64,000 nucleotides of DNA, from contig NZ_QNFZ01000257.1 in NCBI RefSeq assembly GCF_003313395.1, positions 16,364 to 80,363 of the forward strand, written 5' to 3'. Of this stretch, positions 51,988 to 60,082 are shown piece by piece. Position 1 is the stretch's first letter. The number at the start of each line of letters is the position of its first letter. The position numbers and the translations under genes are program-made. The notes beneath the pieces were generated by a model that ran no database searches, had not been told where the DNA came from, and saw only the letters and a list, made by a program, of their open reading frames with translations. This stretch comes from Nonomuraea lactucae (GTDB lineage Bacteria > Actinomycetota > Actinomycetes > Streptosporangiales > Streptosporangiaceae).

Positions 51988-52902
51988 ATGGAGATCATGG
52001 CCGCCCTGAGCAGGACAGTGACCGACCGTACTGGTGGTGTGCCCGAGTGCGGAGATCTGGAGCGGCTCTTCGGGCGACGCTTCGCCCTGATCGGCATGAT
52101 CCACCTGCTGCCGCTCCCCGGTTCGCCAAGATTCACCCCGAAGCGCGGGATGGACGCGGTGATCCGACAAGCGACGGACGAGGCCCGAGTTCTCGTCGAT
52201 GCCGGCTTCGACGGGCTGATCGTCGAGAACGGCTGGGACATCCCCTTTCTCAAGCCCGATGACATCGGCCCTGAGACTCCGGCGGCGATGGCTGTCGCCG
52301 CGGCCGAGGTGGCTCGCACCGTGGGAGTCCCGCTGGGAATCAACTGCCTGGCGAACGCCGTTGACAGGTCGCTTGCCGTCGCCGCGGCGGCGGGAGCCCA
52401 GTTCGTGCGCTCCAACCAGTGGGTCAACGCCTACGTGGCGAACGAGGGCCTCGTCGAGGGGCGCGCCGGCATGATGACGCGCTACCGGCACGCGATCGGC
52501 GCCGACCACGTCACGGTGTGGGCCGACGTCCAGGTCAAGCTCGGGGCACACGCGATCACGGCGGACCGCTCACTGACCGACCAGGCGAGGGACGCCGCGT
52601 GGTTCGACGCTGATGCCCTCATCGTCACCGGCACCCGGCTCGGTGATGCGCCCACGACGGCCCATCTGCAGACGATTCGTGCGGCCACGGGCCTGCCTCT
52701 GGTAGCCGGATCCGGCGTGCGGATCGACAACCTGGCCGACATCGTTCCGCACACCGACGGCGCTATCGTCGGCAGCTCGATCAAATCCGGTGGCGTCTGG
52801 CGTGGCCACATTGACCGGGACGTGTGCGAGCGGCTGTGTGCCGCGCGGGACGTTCTGGAGAGACAGGCCGAGGAAGCCGCGTCCCAGGACGGATCGAGAT
52901 GA
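51988..52902 (+). CDS. BtpA/SgcQ family TIM-barrel protein
   Basis: 304-aa protein of the BtpA/SgcQ family, a phosphate-binding TIM barrel related in fold to TrpA and other indole/ribosyl-phosphate enzymes. Diagnostic segments are LIGMIHLLPLPGSPRFTP near the N-terminus, GFDGLIVENGWDIPF, VGVPLGINCLANAV, and a C-terminal phosphate site GSGVRIDNL...GAIVGSSIKSGG. The start may be 51988 or 51997; no strong ribosome site is seen. Family function is poorly known (photosystem I biogenesis factor in cyanobacteria, sugar-phosphate operons in enterics). It is the first gene of the unusual cluster up to 60.9 kb. Confidence 0.82.
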   Translation: MEIMAALSRTVTDRTGGVPECGDLERLFGRRFALIGMIHLLPLPGSPRFTPKRGMDAVIRQATDEARVLVDAGFDGLIVENGWDIPFLKPDDIGPETPAAMAVAAAEVARTVGVPLGINCLANAVDRSLAVAAAAGAQFVRSNQWVNAYVANEGLVEGRAGMMTRYRHAIGADHVTVWADVQVKLGAHAITADRSLTDQARDAAWFDADALIVTGTRLGDAPTTAHLQTIRAATGLPLVAGSGVRIDNLADIVPHTDGAIVGSSIKSGGVWRGHIDRDVCERLCAARDVLERQAEEAASQDGSR

Positions 52903-52959
52903 CCGACGGGGCAACCACTCGGCTCCGGCCGCGCTGTGTCTCGTACCTCCAGCCCTGCG

Positions 52960-53215
52960 TTTAGCTCTGGGGTGCCCTGAGCTTTCCGACAGCTGGTTTG
53001 TGGTCAGTTCAAAGCCGCTTGTTGTCGTTTGAGGTGGTCCGTCCTCGTAGGCCTGGCGAGGATTGCAGTAACCGAGGGTGAGTGCGGGCTTCGGTGGTCG
53101 TACCAGAATTCGATGTATCTGATGACGTCATGACGGGCGCGTTCGCGGTGTTCTACAAGGTGGCGAAGAACGACTCGGCGAGTGAGCTATGGAAACAGGT
53201 TCCGGTCCGGTCGAC
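52960..53215 (-). pseudogene. IS3-family transposase C-terminal fragment, frameshifted
   Basis: Leftward frames read SLAESFFATL, a stop, then HRERARHDVIRYIEFWYDHR, then after another shift LGYCNPRQAYEDGP. Together they form the conserved C-terminus of IS3-type OrfB (LAESFFATLK...IxxYIExxYNxxRxHSxLGY). Two frame changes and a stop show it is dead. It interrupts the space between the BtpA/SgcQ gene and the P450 block. Confidence 0.75.
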
Positions 53216-53442
53216 CGATTGACGTAGGGCGTGTCGGCGAAGGGGGGCGGCGAACTTCTTCGGGGTTTAGTTGCCCTGCGTGCTCTTTCCGGTACGCGCC
53301 ACTTCTTCTCCGGCGAGCTGGATAAACACCTTCCGGACATCCCCATCGTAGTGTGGGTGCTGTCCGGAAATCCTCATAGCATCCCACTCCCGTATCGAGT
53401 GACTCGGCAGGTTGCGAAAGTTGTTGCGGGCCTCCTATATTG

Positions 53443-53491
53443 ACCGGGTCGTCTTATATGAACCGGGTCGTCTTATATGAACCGTGTCGTC
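53443..53491. repeat. Tandem 19-bp direct repeats ACCGGGTCGTCTTATATGA
   Basis: Two exact 19-bp copies (53443-53461, 53462-53480) and a partial third (53481-53491, one mismatch), preceded by a degenerate TATATTG. The repeats lie 53 bp before the 36-codon ORF and 215 bp before the P450, in an AT-rich patch, and may be an activator-binding array for the cluster. Confidence 0.7.
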
Positions 53492-53543
53492 GCGGAAGCC
53501 ATGGGCCGGCGTTCGTACTGGAGACGACCTGGAAGGGGGGATC

Positions 53544-53654
53544 GTGCGAGCCACTTTCGCGGCTGAGTACAACAGGGCTAAAGATGGCTCGACCTTCAGC
53601 ACCGAGCTCAAGGAAGCTGCTCCCCCCACTACGTGGGACCGCCCGAGCCGCTGA
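53544..53654 (+). CDS. Small ORF, 36 aa, upstream of P450 (possible precursor or leader peptide)
   Basis: GTG 53544 is preceded at good spacing by GGAAGGGGGG. The 36-residue product is hydrophilic, with a charged N-terminal helix (MRATFAAEYNRAKDG), a TELKEAAPP stretch and a C-terminal TTWDRPSR holding the only Trp. There is no hydrophobic signal. The P450 gene begins 51 bp after its stop with its own GAGGAG site. Short peptides directly before a P450 can be RiPP precursors, but no protease, radical-SAM or lanthipeptide enzyme is present, so a leader or unrelated small protein is equally possible. Confidence 0.4.
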   Translation: MRATFAAEYNRAKDGSTFSTELKEAAPPTTWDRPSR

Positions 53655-53705
53655 CGGGGGCGAGCCGGTTCGCCGGGGATGCCTTGAAGTGTTGAGGAGC
53701 AGATC

Positions 53706-55190
53706 ATGAGGCCATTCCTGTACGTCTCGACGGCAGCTGCCGGCGTCGCCTCTCTCGCATTCGCCGCGAGGGTGGCGCGAACGGTTCTCGACCGCAGGTA
53801 CTACGAGAAGCAGGGCGTCACTTTCAGTAGGACCTACCCGTTCATCGGTTCCGAAACGGATGTGTCCGGACTCATTGATCGGAACAAGACGCGGGACTAC
53901 CTGTACCTGGACCAGCCGGCCACGGACTTCGTCGGCAGTATTCGCGGGTTCGACATCCAGCTGTATGCGGTGAACAGGCAGACGACCGAGATCCTGGTCA
54001 GCCCGGCGATCACCGGAAAGTACATCGATCGGGACACGCCCGCATTATATTCTTTCGGGCAGCTGTCGCCGTCGGCAATGACCTTCCAGAAGATCACCAC
54101 AGAGCACTTCGGTGACCGGAAGCGCAACCTCGGAAAGGGCTTCGACCAAGAACGGATCTCCGAGGTCTCCAACCGGCGAGCAGCCGAGTTGTGCGGCGAG
54201 TTCGACGAGGACGCTCCGCTCGATCTGAAGCGCATCGCGGGTGACTATACCCGCGATGTCATGGGAGAGTTCGTCTGGGGACAGGACGCGATGAGGCTGG
54301 CGGTGTCCTACAAGGATCGCGACGGCGGCTTATCGAAGGTGCCCTTCATGTTCGCGTTGAACGAGACGTTCACGCGCCTGCGGTTCTACTCCAACCGATT
54401 CTGGAACCGAGTCTACTTCCCGATGGCGACCTGGCCGATCACCCAGGAAGCGAGGCGTCTGCAGTACAACATCAAACAGCTGCAGGAGCATCTGGCGAAC
54501 GTGTTGCAGGGAACCCCCGGGGCTGGGACGGTGTGGGAGCAGGTCGCCACGGGCAATGGGAAGCTCGGTATCCCGATCGAGATCACGCGTGACGACCTTC
54601 TGACGGCCTCCATCGCCGGTCTGGACACGGTCCAGAACACCATCCTCGCCACCTTGTGGTACGTCCTCCTCCCGGAGAACGTGAAGTGGCGCGAGGCAAT
54701 CGCGTCCAGCGGTGGCGAGCGGAAGGATGAGTTGGTCGAGGCGTGTGTCAGCGAAACACTTCGCCTCAGCCCCCCTGGATCCGTCATCAACAATAAGGTC
54801 ATCGATGACCTCGACATGGACGTCGAGGGGCGGAAGTACCTGCTGAAGAAGGGTACCCGCGTGATGCCCAACATCCACGCGCTTCACGCTCAGTACGGAG
54901 ACGCCTTCCAACCCGAGCGGTTCTTGCTGACGGAGAAGGGCGCCGAGCCTTACGTGATGCCCTTCGGCAAGGGGCGACGCAGCTGTCCTGGTCGCAATCT
55001 CGGCATGGTCATGGCGAAGAACTTCGTCAGTCAGTTCATCACCGCTCACCCGGGCGCCCGGATCACCAACACCGCGGACAAGGACATCCACTTCAACAAC
55101 CTCTCACAGTCCCAGCTCATGGTCGTGATCGGTCCCGGTGCGGCACAGGGCTTCGCGACCGCACGCTCCTGCCCCGTCCTGTCCTCCTAG
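53706..55190 (+). CDS. Cytochrome P450 with N-terminal membrane anchor
   Basis: 494-aa P450, longer than typical bacterial class I enzymes. Residues about 4-22 (LYVSTAAAGVASLAFAARV) form a hydrophobic anchor. The heme loop FGKGRRSCPGRNLG places the thiolate at Cys427; the K-helix is SETLR. The I-helix region, TASIAGLDTVQNTILATLW, lacks the usual acidic-Thr pair, which may alter oxygen activation. ATG 53706 has GAGGAG upstream. The Rieske protein at 57020 could be an electron donor (inference). Confidence 0.85.
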   Translation: MRPFLYVSTAAAGVASLAFAARVARTVLDRRYYEKQGVTFSRTYPFIGSETDVSGLIDRNKTRDYLYLDQPATDFVGSIRGFDIQLYAVNRQTTEILVSPAITGKYIDRDTPALYSFGQLSPSAMTFQKITTEHFGDRKRNLGKGFDQERISEVSNRRAAELCGEFDEDAPLDLKRIAGDYTRDVMGEFVWGQDAMRLAVSYKDRDGGLSKVPFMFALNETFTRLRFYSNRFWNRVYFPMATWPITQEARRLQYNIKQLQEHLANVLQGTPGAGTVWEQVATGNGKLGIPIEITRDDLLTASIAGLDTVQNTILATLWYVLLPENVKWREAIASSGGERKDELVEACVSETLRLSPPGSVINNKVIDDLDMDVEGRKYLLKKGTRVMPNIHALHAQYGDAFQPERFLLTEKGAEPYVMPFGKGRRSCPGRNLGMVMAKNFVSQFITAHPGARITNTADKDIHFNNLSQSQLMVVIGPGAAQGFATARSCPVLSS

Positions 55191-55219
55191 CCGTGGCGCT
55201 TCAGAACGAGGAGGTCGGC

Positions 55220-56230
55220 ATGACGTGGGAGACCGGGCACCCGTGGCTGCCCTCAGTCGCGGTGTCCCGATGCGTCGGCGACGGCACCGGCTACGAGCAG
55301 CCCAGGCTGACGGCGAACGAGGTGGGGAGCCTGGCCGAGTTCAGCGCGGACGCGATCCAGTTCGGGTTCTCGGTCTTCGAAGGGATGCGCGCCTACATCG
55401 CGGATCCGACCTTCCTCGTCTTCAGAGCGCACGACCACCACGAGAGATTGAGGGCCTCGTGTGCGGCGCTTGCGCTGCCCTGCCCGGCGTACGACGTGTT
55501 CATCGAGGCCATCGAACAAGCAGTGCGAGCCAACTGGAACGGTAGGGCGACGCGCCTGTATGTCAGGCCCGTCGTGTTCGCGGCGGGCGGCGATGTCATG
55601 CCGCGGCAGAGCCACAAGTACGTCTTCGTGGTCCTCGTGAAGAGGTTCGACCCCGTCCTGGAGAGCATGAGTGTTCTCGTCGAGGAGAGCATGCCGCGAA
55701 CGGTTCCGATGTTCGCAGCCGTCAAAACCGCCGGTAACTACACGAGCGCCGCACTGGCGATGCAGAACGCGCGCAAGGCGGGATGCGACACGATCCTGTG
55801 GCTCAACGGCGACGGCCACCTTCAGGAATGTACGACCATGAACGTCTTCTTGTGTCTCGACGGTCAGATCGTCACTCCGAAGCTCGGCTCGATCCTGCCC
55901 GGCGTCACCCGCAGGACTGTCCTGGACCTGCTGGCCGGGATGGGGGAACGGGTGGTCGAACGGGACATCCGGATTTCGGAGGTGTCCGACGCGCTCGCAC
56001 GGGAGGAGGGGCTGAGCATGTTCACGACATCCACCGCGCTCGGTATCCATAAGGTGGCGCGCTTGCGACTGGGCTCCGGCGACCACGTGCTCGAGGGGAA
56101 GGTGCCGAGCACGTGGAGCCGCGTGGAGGAGCAGTACTCCTTGGTGACGGAGCGGTTCACAGAAGCAGATGGCTCATATTCGGCGATCATGTCGCGTTCT
56201 CATCGCGGCGATGTGAGCCGTCCGAGCTGA
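55220..56230 (+). CDS. Class IV aminotransferase (branched-chain aminotransferase-like)
   Basis: 336-aa PLP fold-type IV enzyme. The Schiff-base lysine is Lys169 in AAVKTAGNYTSA, the signature CTTMNVFLCLDGQIVTPKLG is close to that of BCAT/D-amino acid transaminases, and PGVTRRTVLDL follows. The phosphate and substrate loop FSVFEGMRAY is at about 50-59. ATG 55220 has GAGGAGG directly upstream, which decides against the longer GTG start at 55193. In a cluster with trpBA it may make or remove the amino group of an unusual amino acid (inference). Confidence 0.86.
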   Translation: MTWETGHPWLPSVAVSRCVGDGTGYEQPRLTANEVGSLAEFSADAIQFGFSVFEGMRAYIADPTFLVFRAHDHHERLRASCAALALPCPAYDVFIEAIEQAVRANWNGRATRLYVRPVVFAAGGDVMPRQSHKYVFVVLVKRFDPVLESMSVLVEESMPRTVPMFAAVKTAGNYTSAALAMQNARKAGCDTILWLNGDGHLQECTTMNVFLCLDGQIVTPKLGSILPGVTRRTVLDLLAGMGERVVERDIRISEVSDALAREEGLSMFTTSTALGIHKVARLRLGSGDHVLEGKVPSTWSRVEEQYSLVTERFTEADGSYSAIMSRSHRGDVSRPS

Positions 56231-56283
56231 GCCGGTCAGAGTGCCGGCTCCGATCGTACGTTCCCGAAACGGATTGGATCGAA

Positions 56284-56868
56284 GTGATAGTTCTTTTGGC
56301 GCAGGGGCCGATGCACACGCGGTTCGGCGATTTCACCGAGTACTTGTTCTACGACGGCCAGAGCGAATCGATCGCCATCGTCAAGGGAGAGGTTTCGGGG
56401 AAAGAAGGAGTGCTCTGCAGGGTACATTCGCACTGCACAACCGCGCATGTCTTCAACGGCATTGAATGTGATTGCCGAGAACAGATGGCCATGGCGCAGC
56501 AGAAGGTCGAGCAGGACGGTACCGGCATCATCATCTGGCTGGACCAAGACGGGAAGGGCAACGGCCGCATGGCCGAGCTGCTGACAGCCAATCTCAGAGC
56601 CGAGGGAGTTGCGCAGACCGAGGCTTACGCACAGCTGGGATTCAAGCGGGACGCACGGTCGTTCGATCGGGCGGCGGCCATTCTGAAGTACTTCAACCTG
56701 GGCTCCATCACGCTGATGTCCAACAACCCCGAGAAGGCCAGCGGGTTGAGCGAGTGCGGCATCGCGGTCTGTGGCACGGTGAATCTGGCTGTCGTCCCGG
56801 AGAATCCTCATCTGCACAAGACGTATCGAGACAAGGTCCAGTACCAGAACCACTCGATCGAGCTCTAA
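56284..56868 (+). CDS. GTP cyclohydrolase II-like protein with altered active site
   Basis: 194-aa RibA-fold protein. The zinc ligands of GTP cyclohydrolase II are kept: Cys51, Cys62 and Cys64 (VHSHC, ECDC), as are the counterparts of E. coli Asp126 and Arg128 (RDARSF). The residue matching the catalytic Tyr105 of the E. coli enzyme is Ala102, and the conserved YHRQEGRNIGL loop reads WLDQDGKGNGRM. The protein is therefore unlikely to be a normal riboflavin enzyme. The start is GTG 56284 or ATG 56311; neither has a strong ribosome site. No other rib gene is nearby. It may act on a different nucleotide or stop at an intermediate. Confidence 0.78.
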   Translation: MIVLLAQGPMHTRFGDFTEYLFYDGQSESIAIVKGEVSGKEGVLCRVHSHCTTAHVFNGIECDCREQMAMAQQKVEQDGTGIIIWLDQDGKGNGRMAELLTANLRAEGVAQTEAYAQLGFKRDARSFDRAAAILKYFNLGSITLMSNNPEKASGLSECGIAVCGTVNLAVVPENPHLHKTYRDKVQYQNHSIEL

Positions 56869-57019
56869 GGTGACTCGGCGTCGATGTCCCGGTGCCGCGC
56901 GACCGGGCTGTCGGAGGCGGCCGTGCGCGTGAGTCGGGGCGGCGGGGAGGATGCCCTGGTTCGGCCCGGGAGCGCAGCGTGCGCTGGTCTCGGTGACAGG
57001 AGTCGTCAGGAGAGAGAGC

Positions 57020-57379
57020 ATGGCCGCTGATCTGATCAAAGTCTGTGAGATGTCGGACTTGTCCACGCACAAGGGCTACCGGGTCACGTCCGTGTCACCG
57101 CCCCTTGCGATCTTCCTCACCGAGGACGGCGCGGTACACGTGCTCGACGACACCTGCACCCATCAGGACGCGGCGTTGTCGGACGGGTGGGTCGATGACT
57201 GCATCGTCGAGTGCCCGTTGCACATGTCCCGGTTCGATCTGCGCACCGGAGCGGTGGACGCTCCGCCCGCGGAGCTGCCCGTGCGGGTGCACACGGCCGA
57301 GGTCGTCAACGGTGAGGTCTGGGTGACGCTGTCGAAGGAAGCCCCGAACCTGCCTCCGGGTGTCAGGCATCGTTCGTAG
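57020..57379 (+). CDS. Rieske-type [2Fe-2S] ferredoxin
   Basis: 119-aa soluble Rieske protein. Ligands are Cys46 and His48 (CTH) and Cys65 and His68 (CPLH), with the usual 16-residue loop between them. ATG 57020 is preceded by AGGAGAGAG. It resembles the ferredoxin components of aromatic dioxygenases and the small subunit of nitrite reductases, but no oxygenase alpha subunit is nearby. It may donate electrons to the membrane-anchored P450 or to an enzyme encoded elsewhere. Its 3' end is followed by the convergent permease gene. Confidence 0.85.
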   Translation: MAADLIKVCEMSDLSTHKGYRVTSVSPPLAIFLTEDGAVHVLDDTCTHQDAALSDGWVDDCIVECPLHMSRFDLRTGAVDAPPAELPVRVHTAEVVNGEVWVTLSKEAPNLPPGVRHRS

Positions 57380-57487
57380 CGGCTGGACACCGTCCACGAC
57401 AGCGGCCGGGTCTCGATCATCACGTTGTCCCGCATCGTCCACTGCTTCCGTCGGTGTTCCTCGCGGTGTGCCAGATCTGGTCGGAGG

Positions 57488-58705
57488 TCAGGCTGATTCG
57501 ACTGATTCATCCGCGGCGGGCGTCGCTTCAGAGCTCCACGGTGGTGCTGTGAATGCGAGACATACCATGAGGCCGGCGAGCAGCGCCCAGAAGGCCGAGC
57601 TGACCCCCGCCAGAGTAGTGCCTGACGCGGCGACCACGAAGGTGACAGTCGCTGCCGTTCGTTCCGCTGGCGAGAGGGCGCCGCCGGATCCGGCGATCGC
57701 AGCGGTCAGCGCATAGCTCAGCGTCCCGAGGAGACCGAGACCGGCCACGGTACCGACGACTTCCGGTGGAGCAACGGCGAGAAAGCTGGTGAGTGCCGTG
57801 GTCCCTGCGGCGATTCCCAGATAGGTGACGCCGAAGGCCTGGGATGCCATCCACCGCCGTCCGGGGTCCGCGTGGGCCTGCGGCGACGCCGGCAGGGCCG
57901 CACTGATCGCGGCAAGGTTGACGGCGTGCCCGCCGAACGGTGCGGCGAGGACACTGCCGAGACCGGTGACCCCCATGGCCGCGCGCCATGGAACTTGGTA
58001 GCCGAAGGAACTCATGATCGCGACGCCGGGCACATTTTGTGCGGCCATCGTCACGACATACAGCGGGAGGGCGATACCGGCGATTGCAGGCCAGGTCAGT
58101 TGGGGTGCCGTCAGGGTGAGTTGCGGCAACCAGGGCCCGTTCAGGCCACCACTACGAACGGCGAGGAAGCCGACGACAATCACAGTCGCTCCGAAAGCGG
58201 CTGGGATCGCCCACCGCGGAGCGGTCACGACAGTAATCAGCCAGGTAAAGAGGATCGGGGCGACCTCCCAGGGGTGCGAGGTGAGTGCCTTCACGGGGAC
58301 CAAGCAAAGTTCAAGAAGGACACCGGCGAGCATCGCCTGCGCGATCGACGCCGGGATCGCCGCTACCAAGGCGCCGAGACGTGGCCAGAAGCCGGTAAGG
58401 GCCACCAGGCCGCCTGCAACCAGGAACGCGCCCACTGCTGCCTGCCATCCGCCGGCCACGTGGCCCGCGCTCGCCAGCACGGCAGCACCTGGCGTCGACC
58501 AGGCAAGGGTGATCGGCATGCGACAGCGCCGGCTCAACCACAGGGTACCGAGCCCAAGCGAGGCGCAGAGCGCGACCAGGCCCGAGGTTGCTTCGGCCGG
58601 GCTGGCGCCAACCGCGCGCAAGCCCGCCAGGACTACCGCGAAAGTGCTTGTATAGCCGATAAAAGCAATCGCGACCCCGGCCACGACAGGCTGTCCTCGT
58701 TCCAC
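57488..58705 (-). CDS. BenE-type (benzoate/H+ symporter family) permease
   Basis: 405-aa membrane protein with about twelve transmembrane segments. The start AIAFIGYTSTFAVVLAGL and the segments STPGAAVLAS, PAFGATVI-like and AAPFGGHAVNLAAISAA are typical of BenE. The start is GTG 58705, divergent from the small peptide and trpB. The family takes up benzoate and related aromatic acids, but members in biosynthetic clusters could also move an aromatic product or precursor. Only membrane transporter inside the 52-61 kb cluster. Confidence 0.85.
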   Translation of the reverse strand: MERGQPVVAGVAIAFIGYTSTFAVVLAGLRAVGASPAEATSGLVALCASLGLGTLWLSRRCRMPITLAWSTPGAAVLASAGHVAGGWQAAVGAFLVAGGLVALTGFWPRLGALVAAIPASIAQAMLAGVLLELCLVPVKALTSHPWEVAPILFTWLITVVTAPRWAIPAAFGATVIVVGFLAVRSGGLNGPWLPQLTLTAPQLTWPAIAGIALPLYVVTMAAQNVPGVAIMSSFGYQVPWRAAMGVTGLGSVLAAPFGGHAVNLAAISAALPASPQAHADPGRRWMASQAFGVTYLGIAAGTTALTSFLAVAPPEVVGTVAGLGLLGTLSYALTAAIAGSGGALSPAERTAATVTFVVAASGTTLAGVSSAFWALLAGLMVCLAFTAPPWSSEATPAADESVESA

Positions 58706-58782
58706 CTGCGGAACACTAACTGATAAATCCGCATTAGGGGACCCTGTTTGCTGGTGTCAGAGACGTGAAGGGATTGACGGGC

Positions 58783-58881
58783 ATGGTCGGAAAACGTATC
58801 CGCAGGGCACGCGGCCTTCCGCTCGGCGCACTTGCCGTGCTCCTCGCCGTGGCCAGTCTTCTCACTTCTGTAATAGTCTGA
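58783..58881 (+). CDS. Small basic membrane peptide (32 aa)
   Basis: ATG 58783 is preceded by GAAGGG about 10 nt upstream. The product begins with a basic segment ([11 protein letters not shown]) and continues into one hydrophobic stretch ([17 protein letters not shown]), so it should be a single-span membrane peptide. It ends one base before the trpB GTG. It has no Trp and so is not a classical trp attenuator leader. It could couple translation to trpB, act as a small membrane regulator, or be chance. Confidence 0.4.
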   Translation: MVGKRIRRARGLPLGALAVLLAVASLLTSVIV

Positions 58882-58882
58882 C

Positions 58883-60082
58883 GTGGTGTCTTCACATATC
58901 ACCGGCCCCTACTTCGGGGAATATGGCGGCCAGTTCGTACCGCAGATCCTCGTCGAGCCCCTCCGCCAACTGGAGAAATGTTTCGTCGAGGCGTGGTCCG
59001 ATGAGACATTCAGGCAGGAGTACCTCTCTCTCCTGAAGGAGTACGCCGGGCGGCCGACGTCGCTGACCCGGGTGCGTAATCTGACCGAGGGCACCAGGAC
59101 CCGGCTGTACCTCAAGCGGGAGGACCTGCTGCACGGCGGCGCGCACAAGACCAACCAGGTGATCGGCCAGGCGCTGCTCACCAAGCGGATGGGCAAGTCC
59201 TCGATCATTGTCGAGACCGGCGCCGGACAGCACGGCGTGGCGTCCGCGATCGCGGCGGCGCTGTTCGGGCTGAGGTGCCGAATCTACATGGGCCGCATCG
59301 ATACCGAGCGGCAGAGGCCCAATGTGGAGCGGATGCGGTTGCTCGGTGCCGAGGTGATCCCGGTCGACTCGGGGTCGCGCACGTTGAAGGATGCGTGCAA
59401 CGAGGCGCTGCGCGACTGGTCGGGGTCGTACGAGGACAGTCACTACGTGCTCGGCACCGCGGCCGGGCCGCACCCGTTCCCCACCATCGTGCGGGAGTTC
59501 CAGCGGGTGATCGGCGATGAGGCCCGGGCGCAGATCCTCGAGCGCGAGGGCCGCCTGCCCGACCGGGTGGTCGCCTGTGTCGGTGGCGGCTCCAACGCGA
59601 TCGGCGTGTTCACCGCGTTCGTGCCGGATGAGTCTGTGGAACTGGTGGCGGTCGAGCCCGGTGGGCTCGGGGTCGACACTGACAAGCACGGCGCGTCCAT
59701 CGGGAAGGGCGAGGCGGGTGTCTTCTTCGGCATGCGCTCGAAGCTGTTGTCCGACCCCGATGGGCAGATCTTCGAGTCGCACTCGATCTCGGCCGGTCTG
59801 GACTTCCCATCGGTCGGCCCTGAGCTGTCCTACCTCGTCGACTCGGGCAGGGTGCGCTGCGAGGCGGCCACCGACGACGAGGCGGTCGGCGCGTTCGTGG
59901 AGCTGACCAAGGGCGAGGGCATCATCCCGGCGCTGGAGAGCTCGCACGCGCTGACGTTCGCGCTCAAGGAGATCCGTGCCGAGCCCGATAGGGAGCAGGT
60001 GGTCGTGGTCAACCTCTCAGGTCGAGGCGACAAGGATCTCGCCACCGTGACGTCGTATCTCCGGCAGAGGGGGGAGCTCTGA
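58883..60082 (+). CDS. trpB: Tryptophan synthase beta subunit, enteric type
   Basis: 399-aa PLP enzyme that joins indole (or an analogue) to serine. The Schiff-base lysine is Lys89 in HGGAHKTNQ, the catalytic glutamate is Glu111 (VETGAGQHG), the PLP phosphate loop is GGGSNAIG, and NLSGRGDKD is near the C-terminus. The HGGAHKTNQ form is that of E. coli, whereas actinobacterial housekeeping TrpB has HTGSHKINN, so this copy has a different ancestry. Start GTG 58883 or 58886. It shares one base with trpA (TGATG). No trpC, D, E or F gene is near, which argues for a specialised role. Confidence 0.88.
   Translation: MVSSHITGPYFGEYGGQFVPQILVEPLRQLEKCFVEAWSDETFRQEYLSLLKEYAGRPTSLTRVRNLTEGTRTRLYLKREDLLHGGAHKTNQVIGQALLTKRMGKSSIIVETGAGQHGVASAIAAALFGLRCRIYMGRIDTERQRPNVERMRLLGAEVIPVDSGSRTLKDACNEALRDWSGSYEDSHYVLGTAAGPHPFPTIVREFQRVIGDEARAQILEREGRLPDRVVACVGGGSNAIGVFTAFVPDESVELVAVEPGGLGVDTDKHGASIGKGEAGVFFGMRSKLLSDPDGQIFESHSISAGLDFPSVGPELSYLVDSGRVRCEAATDDEAVGAFVELTKGEGIIPALESSHALTFALKEIRAEPDREQVVVVNLSGRGDKDLATVTSYLRQRGEL

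Noticed and set aside
58783-58881. Trp attenuator leader before trpB
   Set aside because: The small ORF contains no Trp codon and no terminator/antiterminator pair was visible, so classical attenuation is not supported.
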